Positions 42,759 through 53,325 of a stretch of 64,000 nucleotides of DNA are shown here, in pieces. Source of the stretch: Lepidostoma basale (lineage: Eukaryota; Arthropoda; Insecta; Trichoptera; Lepidostomatidae); contig JAHDVF020000747.1 in NCBI GenBank assembly GCA_022606425.2, positions 620,001 to 684,000 on the forward strand. Reading direction: 5' to 3'. The notes under the pieces are model-generated. The model worked only from the letters and a program-made list of their open reading frames with translations. It was not told the origin of the DNA and did not search any database. Position 1 is the first letter of the stretch; each line of letters begins with the position of its first letter. The position numbers were made by a program, and so were the translations under genes.

Positions 42759-42817
42759 TTAATATTAATGAAAACATCTGTCTTATAGGAGTTTTATTAT
42801 ATTTTTGATGGAATGAC

Positions 42818-43830
42818 GTAAATAGATTACAACAAACGAGCTTATAAGTGTTTCGTTGACTTTTAACTAAGGCGTTTGATAGAGTATTGCTAAAATACAT
42901 TATCATTATCCTTTTAGAAAGAGGTATATCATCATCCTTAATAAAAACAATACAAGACCTTAACACTAATGGCAAAACGATCATTAAAGCAGATGGGGAG
43001 CTCTCTAGTGAAATACCTGCTATATCAGGAATAAGACAGGGCGACAGTCTCAGTCCTGTCCTTTTTAACCTCATCATGGACAAGATCATAGAGGAGGTCG
43101 CATATCTTAACCTCGGATATAGGATGGGAGAAAAACTCATTAATGTGGTATGCTATGCTGACGATGCAACAATACTGGCAGAAAGTGAAGACGATCTACA
43201 AAGAATGCTTTATAGGTTCCAACTTGCGTCTGAGAGATATAATATGAAGATGTCCGTCGTAAAAACAAAATGTCTAACGATATCCAGACAGCCTCTCAGA
43301 TGCAAATTGGTTGTAGACGATAAACCTATAGAACAGGTCGTGAAGTTCAGATATCTGGGTGTGGAGATATCTAGTTGCAGCGATCTATATAATGAAGTTA
43401 AAAAACAGACTGATAGAGCTGCAGTTATCTCCGGATAAGGGACACTGTCTGGGACAATAAGCATATGCTAGTGGAAAGCAAAGTTAGAATTTATAAAACA
43501 TGCATCAGGCCCATAATGACATACGGAATCGAAGCAAGAGCAGACACTGTCAGAACCAAACATCTCTTGAGAGTAGCAGAAATGAGAACATTGCGACTTA
43601 GAGATAGGATACCCAATGAAGAAATTCGCAAATCCCGCAAAATTGAAGACATCGGGAGATGGAATAGGCAGAGAAGACGATTCGAACGAATTCCTAATAT
43701 CGTGATGCACGAGACCCCAGAGACTCGACCACCAGGACGACCACCAAAGAGATGGAGAGAAGGCTGGTCGTCTTCATCACAGGAAGAAAGTTGATATCCT
43801 GCATATCAGATAACAGATCGCAAGAAGAAG
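42818..43830 (+). pseudogene. LINE-H reverse transcriptase remnant
   Basis: Flanked by ATGAC at 42813-42817 and 43831-43835. RT motif A (FVDF, AFDRV; frameshifted between) is near 42850-42890, motif B GIRQGDSLSPVLFNLIMD at about 43030, motif C CYADDATILAES at about 43150, then MSVVKTKCLTIS and FRYLGVEISS. The frame ends at a TAA at 43436-43438 caused by a small deletion; the C-terminus resumes at 43465 (ESKVRIYKTCIRPIMTYGIE, then GRPPKRWREGW), with about 8 residues missing near 43600. RQGD-LSP type RT, distinct from LINE-C. 5'-truncated and dead. Confidence 0.85.
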
Positions 43831-44199
43831 ATGACATGTCTCGCACATCCAAGGCATTATCAAACATTTGAACATTGAATTTCTAAAAGACAGACGTTTT
43901 CATTCAAAGCAATCAGACTATTTTCTATCAGAACAGAATTGTTATTGACGACAATTACTTACTATTAAGATGACTTGCGAAAAAAGCCTAAGTGGTGAAA
44001 TTATGGAAGAAAGGGATTTGTGGATGCTACCACGTACCTTCTAGAAGAAATAGGTTTATTTGCCGAGATCAACTGTTATACACTTTGCCACAAAAAATCA
44101 TTCTACTTTAGTATGAAGCACTTAATTTGTAGTGTAGCATTATTAAAAATAATTTTAAAATACTTTCATATAATATTTTGTTTTTGCAACACTTTATTT

Positions 44200-44246
44200 G
44201 TTTTAACGAACCAACCAGTTTCGCTCTCGCCAGAGCTTCGTGGCAG
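44200..44246 (-). repeat. Hammerhead-like repeat, group B
   Basis: Minus strand: CTGCCACGAAGCTCTGGCGAG, then AGCGAAACTGGTTGG and CAAATAAAG. The distal GTC is changed. Next to LINE-A, as at 1233. Confidence 0.45.
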
Positions 44247-44249
44247 AAC

Positions 44250-44298
44250 GTGTGGAAAATCTTTGTATGAAAGAGTGTCGAATGAAAATATAATATAA
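44250..44298 (+). repeat. Displaced LINE-A segment
   Basis: The SLYERVSNENI coding block lies upstream of 44299, where the more 5' part of LINE-A begins. The order is reversed relative to a normal copy, so two fragments are joined. Confidence 0.65.
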
Positions 44299-44793
44299 GT
44301 TGTCATCCGCAAACAAAAACCTATCCAAAAGAGCTAAAATGGCAATGCACAATGGTGTTCTTGGAACTTGCAAAAGAAGGATGAAAGTAGAATAAATGCG
44401 GTACAAATGAGATCTCTTAGACGAATGTGTGTATACTCTATGAATGATAGAGTGTCGAATGAAAATTTAAGAAGTGAATGCGGTGCGAATGATCGTATTA
44501 TGAACAAAATAATGAATAGATCATTTAGATAGTTTAGACACACGGAAATAATGAATGAAGAATGGTAAAAAAAAGTATATAATAACGATGTAAATGGAAC
44601 TAGAAATAGAGAAAAACCGAGGGAAACGTGGCACGATCAAATATTGAATGTTGGCCACGTGAGAAATCGACGCGCGTGCCTCTTTGAATGATGTGAAAGC
44701 GAGAGAAATATGTCAGGAAAGAAAAGTGTGGCAGTCCATTATTTCTGCCTACCCCTTCGAATAGACGGCATGATGGTTAGTTAGTTAGTTAGT
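44299..44793 (+). repeat. LINE-A 3' fragment
   Basis: GTTGTCATCCGCAAACAAAA to GGTTAGTTAGTTAGTTAG with several small deletions, including the VPTLMYGSEAWNW block. Confidence 0.85.
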
Positions 44794-44796
44794 TCA

Positions 44797-44930
44797 GAGT
44801 TTCGTCATGGTTACAGAAACTTTCTAATTAATAGTCAAAAAATGTGAAACACTTTTAACAACTGCCAAAATGTCCACTTGAACGCATTTTTGTTATCAAT
44901 TAGAAAGTTTCTGTAACCCTGACGAAGCTC
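44797..44930. repeat. Inverted repeat with 33-bp arms
   Basis: Arms 44797-44829 and 44898-44930 match at 31 of 33 bases; spacer 68 bp. The right arm contains CTGACGAAGC, which equals hammerhead box I, but no GAAA box follows at the right distance. It abuts the LINE-A tail. Confidence 0.55.
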
Positions 44931-45329
44931 CAGCTTTGTTTTCTATTTTAATCTGTTTTTTTAAGTACGTCGTTTTATAAAATTCATTACCTGAAGGGCA
45001 CCCTAAAAAAAGACTAACCGAATAGTGCAGTCTTCAGTTGTCTCTTAAATATATTTTTTTTCAATGATTTAAAATATTTTTGTGTACAGTACACTCCCGA
45101 TTTTCCGGGATGGATGGTAAAAAAAACGTATAACCGATTTCCCGGATAATCCATAAACATGAAAAAAATGTTTCTAAGAGAAATTTTAAATTGCGCTATA
45201 TGTGCTTATGTATACCTACTTGCTTAGTAAGACGTACGTATTGACAGCGTCACACTTCTTGACTGGCTTCCTTCATTTTTCGCCATGAATAGAAATTTGT
45301 CGGATGCCGTGTCTCTGTTTAAAGTGCGT

Positions 45330-45580
45330 AAACTGGTTGGCTATCTCCCGACACTTCTCCGCCCCAACCTTGGCCTCCATTCAGTAACCCTCTGACTCCA
45401 TCTTACATCATCCCGTCGACACACATGACCAGCCCACTGCCACTTCATCTTCGCAACGCGTATTCCTACATCGGTGACCCTGGTGCGGCTTCTAATCTCC
45501 ACGTTGGATATATGGTCTCTAAGCGAGATACCCAACATGGATCTTTCCATGGCCCGTTGTGCAACTTTGTTATTGTGCAT
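45330..45580 (-). pseudogene. LINE-I fragment
   Basis: Minus frame 45341-45580: AQRAMERSMLGISLRDHISN, EIRSRTRVTDVG, MKWQWAGHVCRRDDVRWSQR. Ends before the C-terminus. Confidence 0.8.
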
Positions 45581-45649
45581 TGCTAATCACTAAAACTTCC
45601 ACAACCATGAACCAAAAATAAGACAGTTATAATAACAATAAAAAAATAG

Positions 45650-46165
45650 AAAAGCTGGGCAAAAAAAATTGTACTAAGCTGGGCAGCTTTCGGACATATG
45701 GGTTAAACGAAAAGTCTATAAAGTCTGCGTTTTGCCAGTTGGTACATATGGTCTTGAAACTGTTATATTGTCCAAACAAAGTGCCAAGAAACTACGAGTG
45801 ACCCAAAGAGCCATGGAAAGAGCCATGTTAAGAATAAGCCTAAGACGGAGTCAGAAACGATACGGTGAGAGAAAAAACAAAGGTCACTGACTTCATCCAC
45901 CGGGTGGCGACCCTAACATGGCAATGGGCAGGTCACGGAGTCAGAAACTCAGATGAAAAGTGGACAAGAAGACTGCTGACTTGGAGACCGTGGACGGCAA
46001 AGAGAAGTGCAGAGCGACCGCAACTACGGTGGAAGGATGATATGAACAGACACGTCGGAATAACCTGGATGCAGTCTGTACAGGACAGAGTGACATGGAA
46101 GCGAATGGAGAAGGCCTTTGTCCAGGAGTGGACGGGAATATTATGAAGAAGAAGGAGAAGAAGAA
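45650..46165 (+). pseudogene. LINE-I fragment, head-to-head with 45330 copy
   Basis: Plus strand: VTQRAMERAMLRISLR, TWQWAGHGVRNSDEKWTRRL, RWKDDMNRHVG, VQDRVTWKRMEKAFVQEWTG and stop, ending in GAAGAAGAAGGAGAAG. Several frameshifts upstream. Confidence 0.8.
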
Positions 46166-46385
46166 TAACAATGAAAGCGCCGTTTTCACGTATTCACTTC
46201 AAAGGCGCATTGAGACGTGTTTTAAATCTAATAATCTAAGATATTATAAGAACACTGCATCTAATATTAGCGATCGCTTAGAAAATAATATATTATAATA
46301 AAACAAAAATTCAAAAAAAATATGATCATTATAATAATGAAAATAAAAATAAAAATATTTGTTTAAAACTGAAACTTACTTATTA

Positions 46386-46578
46386 ACACGCCGTCCCGAA
46401 AGGGTAGACAGAAAGAATGGACTGCCACACCTCTCTTTCCTGACATACGTTTTATTCGGTCTTCTCGTACTTCTCTCGCTCGTTTTATTCGGTCTTCCTC
46501 TATTTTTAGTATCCAAACCATCTTAATGATCCTTTCATTATTTTGTTTCGTTCACACATTCGTCTCTCTCTAAAATAG
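46386..46578 (-). repeat. Scrambled LINE-A copy
   Basis: Starts at ACGCCGTCCCGAAAGGG with the tail missing. The internal order is disrupted by duplications of TTATTCGGTCTTC and deletions. Confidence 0.7.
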
Positions 46579-46587
46579 GCGAACAAT

Positions 46588-47512
46588 GAATGATTATTTT
46601 ATTTTATTTTTATTTTATTTTTTATTATCGAGGGTAACAAACAGCAATTACAGTATATGAGTATAAACACATAGAGACAACAAAACAAGGCCAATTACAT
46701 GCTACCACAAATATTATATAACAACTGACATAAGGTTAAATATATAAGAGTAATAAAGTAACACTGTGATAAGATAAAGAGAAAACTATTAGTAATAATG
46801 AATTAAAAATAAATTAAAAATTTAAAATGTAAAAAAAAAAAAAAGACGAGAAAAAAAAATAAAAAATAGAGTAACTAATTTCATTCGCCCCGAAGGGTTG
46901 CTCCAACCATTTTTTTAAAATCACTTTCATTAAGATGGAACACATCGATGTTACTAAAGCACTTATTGTACGTGTCGCACGTCCGGTACACCGCCGCACT
47001 CTGAGCGTAGTTAGTCCGATAAGCAGGAAGGTGGAATATTTGGTTCGCAGTGTGTCTTGTGCGAAGCATAGGGGTATTCAGTAATAATTTACTAAGAAGT
47101 TCGGAGTTGTCTATTTTGAAGTGAATGATTTTGTGAAGCAACATCATATCATTAATTGTTCGCCTATTTTCGAGAGAGTCCAAGGAATAAAAATTAAGGG
47201 CAGAATTATAATTCGCAAATGACCTGCACATTTTGAAATTAATGTGTTTAATGAAAAATTTTTGGACTCTTTCGATGCGTTGAATATGCGCTGCATAGTA
47301 AGGAGACCAAACGGGAGATACGTATTCGAGTAGTGAGCGAACCATGGTTGTATAAAGAACTTTGAGGGCTGTGATGTTCTGAAAGGGTTTGCATGTACGC
47401 AATATGAATCCTAATGTCCTGTAAGATTTGTCTAAAATGCCATCAATGTGACTTACGAAAGTGAGTTTCGAGTCCATTATGACTCCGAGATCTCGCACGC
47501 GATCTGAGTTAG
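46588..47512 (-). pseudogene. LINE-J ORF C-terminus
   Basis: Minus frame 46881-47498 (205 residues): DLGVIMDSKLTFVSHIDGIL, LGFILRT, VLYTTMVRSLLEYVSPVWSP, then RVQKFFIKHIN and DVFHLNESDFKK. This is the post-RT region of a CR1/jockey-type LINE, related to but distinct from LINE-C. 3' UTR 46630-46880, and a TTATTTTATTTTA tail at 46588-46630. The frame is fully open over 205 residues, so this is a comparatively young copy. Confidence 0.85.
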
Positions 47513-47515
47513 ATT

Positions 47516-47690
47516 ATGATGTTGCTTCACAAAATTATACACTTCAAAATAGACAACTCCGAACTTCTTAGCAAATTATTACTGAATACCCCTATGCTTC
47601 GCACAAGACACACTGCGAACCAAATATTCCACCTTCCTGCTTATCGGACCAACTACGCTCAGAGCGCGCAATGTACCGAATATGCGACAT
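47516..47690 (+). repeat. Inverted second piece of LINE-J
   Basis: Encodes MMLLHKIIHFKIDNSELLSK and on to QIFHLPAYRTNYAQSA, nearly identical to 46985-47160 but in the opposite direction, starting at the 5' end of the minus copy. Confidence 0.75.
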
Positions 47691-47885
47691 TTATAGAATT
47701 TATAGAATGAAACACATGCATAGAAGTAAGATGGGGTAGATTAAATGTGGTCTGGCACCCTCTTGTTGTTGCCGTCTTTAAATGTAAGTCCCGGATGGAT
47801 CGGGGACAGGCCCAGGGAGCTTACGGGCGCCGCTACGCCCTATAACAGCCTCAGGTATGTGGCGGGAACTTCTACGTTCCTTTAA

Positions 47886-47930
47886 AAAAATGTATACAGT
47901 TATTGGGTTCAAATTACCGGTTGTATACAA
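47886..47930 (+). repeat. SINE 3' tail
   Basis: GTATACAGTTATTGGGTTC and GGTTGTATACAAAAAAAAA match the 3' end of the SINE at 17525-17760. The head is absent. Confidence 0.6.
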
Positions 47931-47989
47931 AAAAAAACTTGTAAAATATGTTTTAGTTGTGTTTATTTATTTAAAAGATGTGCTCTTAG

Positions 47990-48430
47990 CATTTTCCATC
48001 AACACCGCATTGTCTCGAGCCTGTTTGATTAACAATGGCGTCACCGGGCCTCCCGTAAACTCAGTCGGGTCGCATTCGCGCCGCATTACTTGTCGGAGAT
48101 CGCCTAGCGGCCGCGACTCCCACTGATTGGCCTTTCGCGATCTGTCAATGCGCCCGCCATCGCCATCGTGCCGGGTAAAATTAGAAGCTGATCTAAAATA
48201 CTTCCATGTCGGTGTGTCCCGCCAAACGCCGGCACATTCGCCAGTCTCCGAGTCCACTCCGCGCGGTCGGCGCGTCGCTTTCCGAACGAATCACGCCATT
48301 TCGAATTTTCATTTGTTTTCCACGTTCCCGCGCAAAGGATTCGGCGCTCGATTGTTTTCGAATTGTGGAACGAAAGCGGCGCGCGTTCGACGCTTCGATT
48401 TTCAAATTGCTTCGATTCGATTATACGACA
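47990..48430. promoter_or_regulatory. CpG-rich island of unknown role
   Basis: Marked rise in GC and CpG (GCGGCCGC, GCGCGGTCGGCGCG, GCGGCGCGCG) between AT-rich flanks, with no repeat family recognised. Overlapping frames on both strands lack known domains and probably reflect composition. Could be a promoter or first exon of a gene leaving the repeats, or a GC-rich repeat. Confidence 0.35.
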
Positions 48431-48654
48431 TTACGATATCTATGGACATCTGTGTGCATGTGAGTGTATTAGTCGGAAAAGTGTTGTTAGAAAAGCGATA
48501 TATATTTTTAAGGTTGGTACCTACTTATTTACGTTTTGTTTTCTCCATAACTTTAGAATGTTTTTTAGAGGTATACAATACATATTCAAAATGAAAAAAA
48601 AACACATTAAAATAATGTTAATGTCTATAATTTGGCTTTATTCAATAGATAATT

Positions 48655-48990
48655 TTTCAGGCATATGAGCGCCACGGCTAGCTCGAATGAAGCGCAATCG
48701 TGAAATCCAATTTTCGACAATTGTCGTCTTTGTGGATGCGTATTATCCACTAGAGTGTACGTGGTGCGAAAACGATCCATAGTCTTCCGAATAACTAGCT
48801 CGGATGGACGATTATGTCGACCGTAAAATTAACGTAGTTCACGATAAGTTTGACGAACCGGACCATGTTTTTCAAAATAAATTTGCACAATGTGTAAGCG
48901 CTGTTCTGACGTCAGTCTATTCACGGTGAAATGGCAAAACGTATTGATTACAAATCAACTGTCAACTGTCAAATGAACAGTCTGTAGAAA
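48655..48990 (-). pseudogene. Transposase N-terminal relic (Tc1/mariner-like)
   Basis: Minus strand: LTSEQRLHIVQIYFEKHG, PVRQTYRELR, stop, FYGRHNRPSELVIRKTMDRF, then TLVDNTHPQRRQ. This is a helix-turn-helix N-terminus of the kind found in insect IS630/Tc1/mariner-type transposases. No catalytic domain remains. An AAAACACCCTATAT end at about 49030 may be part of its terminus. Confidence 0.6.
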
Positions 48991-49435
48991 CAATGTTGCT
49001 AGTTTAAAAACCAAACCTTTAAAAAAAACACCCTATATATAACATGTACGTGGGTACTTATTTAATGTTACCTATGATAAATGAATCACACAATATTTAT
49101 AATAAAATTTGCATATATATGATGTCTCAAGTATGAATAAACAGATTTTGTTTTTATTCATTTCCTTATTATTTTGTAGGTCATTTCAAATTCACTTATA
49201 TTTCTGTAGGTACCTGTCAAGTTGTCTTAAGTGAATTTTTGTCCGAAATGATTATTTATTTATTATGCTATTATCGCCAGTATGTAAAACATTATATCCA
49301 TCACAGAGAATATACGCATAGTATAGTAGAGAGAGCCATATTGTCTTAAATGATTTTCTGTTGGAAATTAATTATTTATTTATTATGCACACAAATTATA
49401 TTATAATCGACACAGTATCCAGTATGGTATATATC
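48991..49435. other. Unassigned AT-rich stretch
   Basis: Contains a diverged repeat of GTCTTAAGTGAATTTTTGTC and GTCTTAAATGATTTTCTG about 120 bp apart. Nothing else supported. Confidence 0.35.
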
Positions 49436-49903
49436 AAATCAAATCAAATCAAATCAGTTTATTTTCTCAAAAGATATAACAAACAATTATTAAAGTTTAT
49501 ACGATAATACCACGAACGCATGAGAGATGGTTCGACATTAGGAATACAAGATACTCTCCAAAGTCAAGAGTATTTGTCTTCTGAACGTACTTTCACGAAT
49601 ATGAAAGACATCGATCTCCGAAGCGATCATGTTCAGCAGTTTGATTGCTCTCCCTACCGGCATCACCAGAGGCATTGGTTCTGCATGCTGGGAGATAAAA
49701 CAGTCTGTGCTGACGCTGTCGAAGATAACCATCCGGAACATAAAGATGGATAGCCTCCAAGATGACGGAATTCTCAAAGAATTGAGAATTCCGTCATCTT
49801 GGAGGCTATCCATCTGAAGAAATGGGTAAGTGTGCATCCATCCCTCCTTATCTGTAAACTATTGGTCCCCAGCATGCCCAAGAGGAATGCTGTGGGTTAA
49901 AGC
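49436..49903 (-). repeat. LINE-C arm of second A-C chimera
   Basis: Tail ATCAAATCAAATCAAATC at the left; same subfamily as 37923-39138. Contains a 33-bp perfect hairpin (49745-49814) replacing a few bases of the normal sequence. Joins LINE-A at 49904 at the same point as 41115/41116. Confidence 0.85.
49745..49814. repeat. Perfect 33-bp hairpin, 4-base loop
   Basis: 49745-49777 and 49782-49814 are exact reverse complements, loop AGAA. The left arm is normal LINE-C; the right arm is an inverted copy inserted at that spot, after which LINE-C resumes. Confidence 0.9.
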
Positions 49904-50114
49904 CAATGAGATCTCTGACGAATGTGTAGATACTCTGTGTACGATAGAGTATCGAATGAAAATATAAGAAGTGAATGCGATGTGGATGATGGTGTTATGA
50001 ACAAAATAATGAAATGATAATTAAGATGGTTTAGACACATGGAAAGAATGGTAAAAAAAGTATGTTAACAATGTAAATGGAACTAGAAATAGAAGAAGAC
50101 CGAGGAAAACGTGG
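49904..50114 (+). repeat. LINE-A arm of second A-C chimera
   Basis: AATGAGATCTCTGACGAATG to GAGGAAAACGTGGCA. Shares unusual variants with 40719-41115 (TACGATAGAGTATCG, TTTAGACACATGG, missing ERMNEER-coding bases). Truncated before its 3' end. Confidence 0.8.
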
Positions 50115-50514
50115 CATTTTAAAAATCTAAAATGACAATTATAACTATAATATTTTTTTGACAAATATTCAGTAAAGACTTTATGGCTCTGAGGTACAGA
50201 TTTTATATTTTAGTTTTTTTTTTCAAAAGAATATTGACTCTTTTTGATCATTAAAAATATGAACAAAAGTAAATTTTACGCTTGTATATTGTATTATATG
50301 CATCTTAAATATCAAACAATAGGTCACCATAAAAATAAATGAGTATCTAATACTCATTACCTGTCAAAGAAATATATAATACTTTTTAGGCAAAACCGCT
50401 TTTTATGTTGAATATACAGGTGTATTCATATTGCAATCTTGCATTACTTTCACAAATTATATAAATGTGTGTACCGTGTCTTCAAAAATTATCTGTAAAT
50501 ATATAATTCTCATG

Positions 50515-50605
50515 TACGGGTGTATGTAGTTGGACTCCTCCTAAACGGCTGGACCGATTTTGATGATTTTTGTGTGTGTTTGAGTGGGTCCCTGGATGGT
50601 TTAGA
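50515..50605 (-). repeat. RTE-like LINE 3' end
   Basis: The reverse complement reads ATCAAAATCGGTCCAGCCG, the same core as 91-128, with GGGACCCACTCAAACACAC upstream. Directly abuts the hAT MITE at 50607. Confidence 0.6.
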
Positions 50606-50606
50606 T

Positions 50607-50950
50607 CAGTGGTTCCCAAAGGTTTTAGTCCCGTGAACCCCTTGCTGTTATTTTTATTTTGTGCAGACACCCTACATTCGTAATACTGTTTTTTTTTATA
50701 CAAATTCATATAAAAAAATGTGACACATTTTTACTATCGGCGACTTCCGGTAAGTAGGTTCGAATAATCGGACATTCGATTTTCCCAAAGGGGCTAAAAT
50801 AAATTTGTTCGCCGCTGAATTCTATTGACCGGAAGTCGTTGTTGAGCTTAAAAAAAGGTCGACAACGAAAACTATCCGCGGACACCCTGACTTTGTTCAG
50901 GGAGCCCCAAATCAATTTTCATTTTCCGAAGACCCCCTAAAAGAACCCAG
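50607..50950. mobile_element. hAT-type MITE, damaged copy
   Basis: Left end CAGTGGTTCCCAAAGG and blocks CCCTGACTTTGTTCAGGG, CCCAAATCAATTTTCATT match 10063-10270. The right terminus is lost, and about 130 bp in the middle are extra, including an inverted pair (CGACTTCCGGTAAG region and GACCGGAAGTCG). Confidence 0.7.
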
Positions 50951-51202
50951 GGATAAATAATTTAACTTCTGAGATAATTCATAGTTATTTTTGTTTGCCA
51001 TAGATGGCGCTTATGTCAAATTCAGTGATATTTGATTTAAGCATGTGCGAATCACTTGCGTTGTAACGTGGCGTAGATTTAAAATTCTTTTATCTGTGTT
51101 TCGATATTCCGTGTATGGCATGTATCACAATTGCGTGCATATTGAGTGTATTATTCATCGACAAAATATCTAATAAGAATGAAATAAATATTTATTATAC
51201 AC

Positions 51203-51464
51203 AATTAATACAAGTGAAAACGTCTGTTTTCTAGAAAATTTGTTATATTTTATGGGAATGAAATATTTCGCCACTTTAAGGCATTATCAAATGAGACATT
51301 TGATAATGCCTTATAATTTATGCAAATGGCATATTTCGCCTCTCTGAGGCATTATCAAATGTGACATTTGATAATGCCTTAGAAAAGCGAAACATGCAAT
51401 TCCCATAAATTATAATAAAACTTCTGTAAAACCGATGTTTTCACTCTTATTCATTATTTAATAA
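51203..51464. mobile_element. FB foldback element, complex copy
   Basis: Arms AAAACGTCTGTTTTCTAG and the reversed CGATGTTTTCAC side flank a centre with the GGCATTATCAAATG / CATTTGATAATGCC palindrome present twice. The 3' flank GGAGTTTTACATCATTG is shared with 58676-58700. Confidence 0.75.
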
Positions 51465-51504
51465 GGAGTTTTACATCATTGTTCATGTACAATAAATTAA
51501 ATTA

Positions 51505-51825
51505 ACTTAAGAGTAGCAGAAATGAGAACATTGCGACCTATTGTGGGGAGAACCCTTAAAGATAGGATACCCAAGAAAGAAATTCGCAAATCCTGCAAAA
51601 TTGAAGACATAGTGAGATGGAGTAGGCAAAGAAGACGATTCTGGAGGGACCACATCGAGAGAATGGATCCAGCAAGAATTCCTAATATCGTGATGCACGA
51701 GACTCCAGAGGGCCGTCGACCACCAGGACGACCACCAAAAAGATGGAAAGTCTTCATCACAGGAAGAAAGTTGATATCCTGCATAAACAGATCGCAAGAT
51801 TTACAATCAGAAGAAGAAGAAGAAG
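51505..51825 (+). pseudogene. LINE-H ORF C-terminus
   Basis: Frame 51522-51872: EMRTLRPIVGRTLKDRIPKK, then RWSRQRRRFWRDHIERMDPA, GRRPPGRPPKRWK, then a short deletion. Ends AGAAGAAGAAGAAGAAG at 51810-51827. Supplies the segment missing from the 42818 copy. Confidence 0.8.
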
Positions 51826-51939
51826 AAGTTTTGTTAATATTTATTCGAATAATTAGCCTAAATATTACATAAATAATGTCTCAATGATCTAAAACAACAA
51901 ATAAGTACTCAAAATTGGAATATTTATTCTTCTTCTTCT

Positions 51940-52165
51940 TAGTATAGGCCTTGTGACCCTTGTTTTTTTAAGAGGTATTGGCCTCCTGCGAGGTCAACTC
52001 CCAGCTGTCGATCCATCTCTTTGGTGGTCTGCCCGGGGGTCGTCTACCTTGGGGCTGGCCGTGCAACCCAATGAAAGGAAGTCTGGATGGGTCCATTCTC
52101 CTCACATGTGCATACCAGTATCTTTTCCTTAGCCTTCCCCACCTAACGCAATCCGCGACCTCGAA
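51940..52165 (-). repeat. LINE-G 3' end
   Basis: TTCTTCTTCTTAGTATAGGC, AACTCCCAGCTGTCGATCC, GGCCGTGCAACCCAATG and CCTCACATGTGCATACCAG in reverse; same family as 8585-8724. Confidence 0.65.
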
Positions 52166-52699
52166 TACAATGATAAATAATTTTCCAAAATATCAATCAC
52201 TTATAATAAAATACAAGATATTCATAATTTGTTAAAAAATAATATTACTGCACTAAAGATGGCGCCTTGTTAACTTGAATGTAGAAAATTCTTGAATTAG
52301 AAAATGGTAACGAGATGCCGAAACTAGTAACTACCATTTATTTTAAAAAACTTTAATTAAAATTATTACATTCTTACAGCTTGGTGAGTTAGCCGACTCA
52401 CCGTTTTATTAAAAAAATAATTAAAACTAGTTTTTTGAATTTTAACTTGGAGATTTCCAATCCTTAAACCGCCCCTGGATGATGGCGCGACACACAGATG
52501 ACATCCCGGATACAGCGAGTTAAAACTGAACTTTTTGAAATACGCGATGATCATACAACATCTGTTTAAACAACATTCCAAAGAAAAAATCAAATTATAT
52601 CAACACATTTTCCTCCATTCATTTATATACATTTTGAATACCGTCTTTGGTGATAAAAATAATATGACATTTGAAAAGATTTCTAATTAAATATAAGGG
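52166..52699. other. Unassigned stretch
   Basis: AT-rich with a GC patch at 52455-52510. No supported feature. Confidence 0.35.
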
Positions 52700-53325
52700 G
52701 TAGAAGGGGTAGACAGAAATAATGGACTGCCACCCTTTTCTTTCCTGACATATTCCTTTAGCTTCCTCAACATTCTTACATCGTGTCATAAACGCGCGTC
52801 GATTTCTCTGACTCCTCACGTGTCCGACATTCAATATTTGATTTATTTGATCTTGCCACGTTTTTCTCGGTCTTCCTCTTTTTTTAGCTCCATTTACATC
52901 GTTAACGTATAATTTTTTTTACCATTCTTTCTTCATTCATTTTTCCACGTGTCCAAACCATCTTAATGATCCTTTCATTATTGTGTTCATAACACCATCA
53001 TTCGCACCACATTCACTTCTTATATTTTCATTCGACACTCATCCTCATACACAGAGTATGAACACATTCGTCTAAGAGATCTCATTTCTACTGCATTTTT
53101 TCTACTTTTATCCTTATTTTGCCAGTTCCATGCTTCGCTTCCATACATAAGGTTAGGTACAAGAACACCACTGTGCACTGCCATTTAGCTTTTTTGGATA
53201 GGTTTTTGTTTGCGATGACAACTTTAAGTGCACCATTCACCTTATTGCCTGCCCAACCCTTCTTTCAATATCCTATTCTATCCCATATTTTGTAAACATA
53301 CTATCCAAATACACGAACTCATCTA
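52700..53325 (-). repeat. LINE-A fragment lacking its tail
   Basis: Runs from GGGGTAGACAGAAATAATGG to CCAAATACACGAACTCATC. The hairpin and TTAG tail are gone, replaced by a duplicated GGGGTAGAAGGGGTAG. Coding blocks are in order but frameshifted. Confidence 0.85.

Larger units (their letters stand above)
42195..43912. mobile_element. FB element broken by LINE-A and LINE-H
   Basis: FB flank at 42195-42244 (TTCTTGAACAATGATGG), left arm at 42759-42817 (GAAAACATCTGTCTTATAGG) and distal part at 43831-43912 (CCAAGGCATTATCAAAC, AGACAGACGTTTTCATTC). Two insertions with their own TSDs lie between them. Confidence 0.65.

Noticed and set aside
48127..48594. 155-residue frame in the CpG-rich island
   Set aside because: Overlapping frames on both strands in GC-rich DNA; Arg/Ser/Phe-rich with no recognisable domain.
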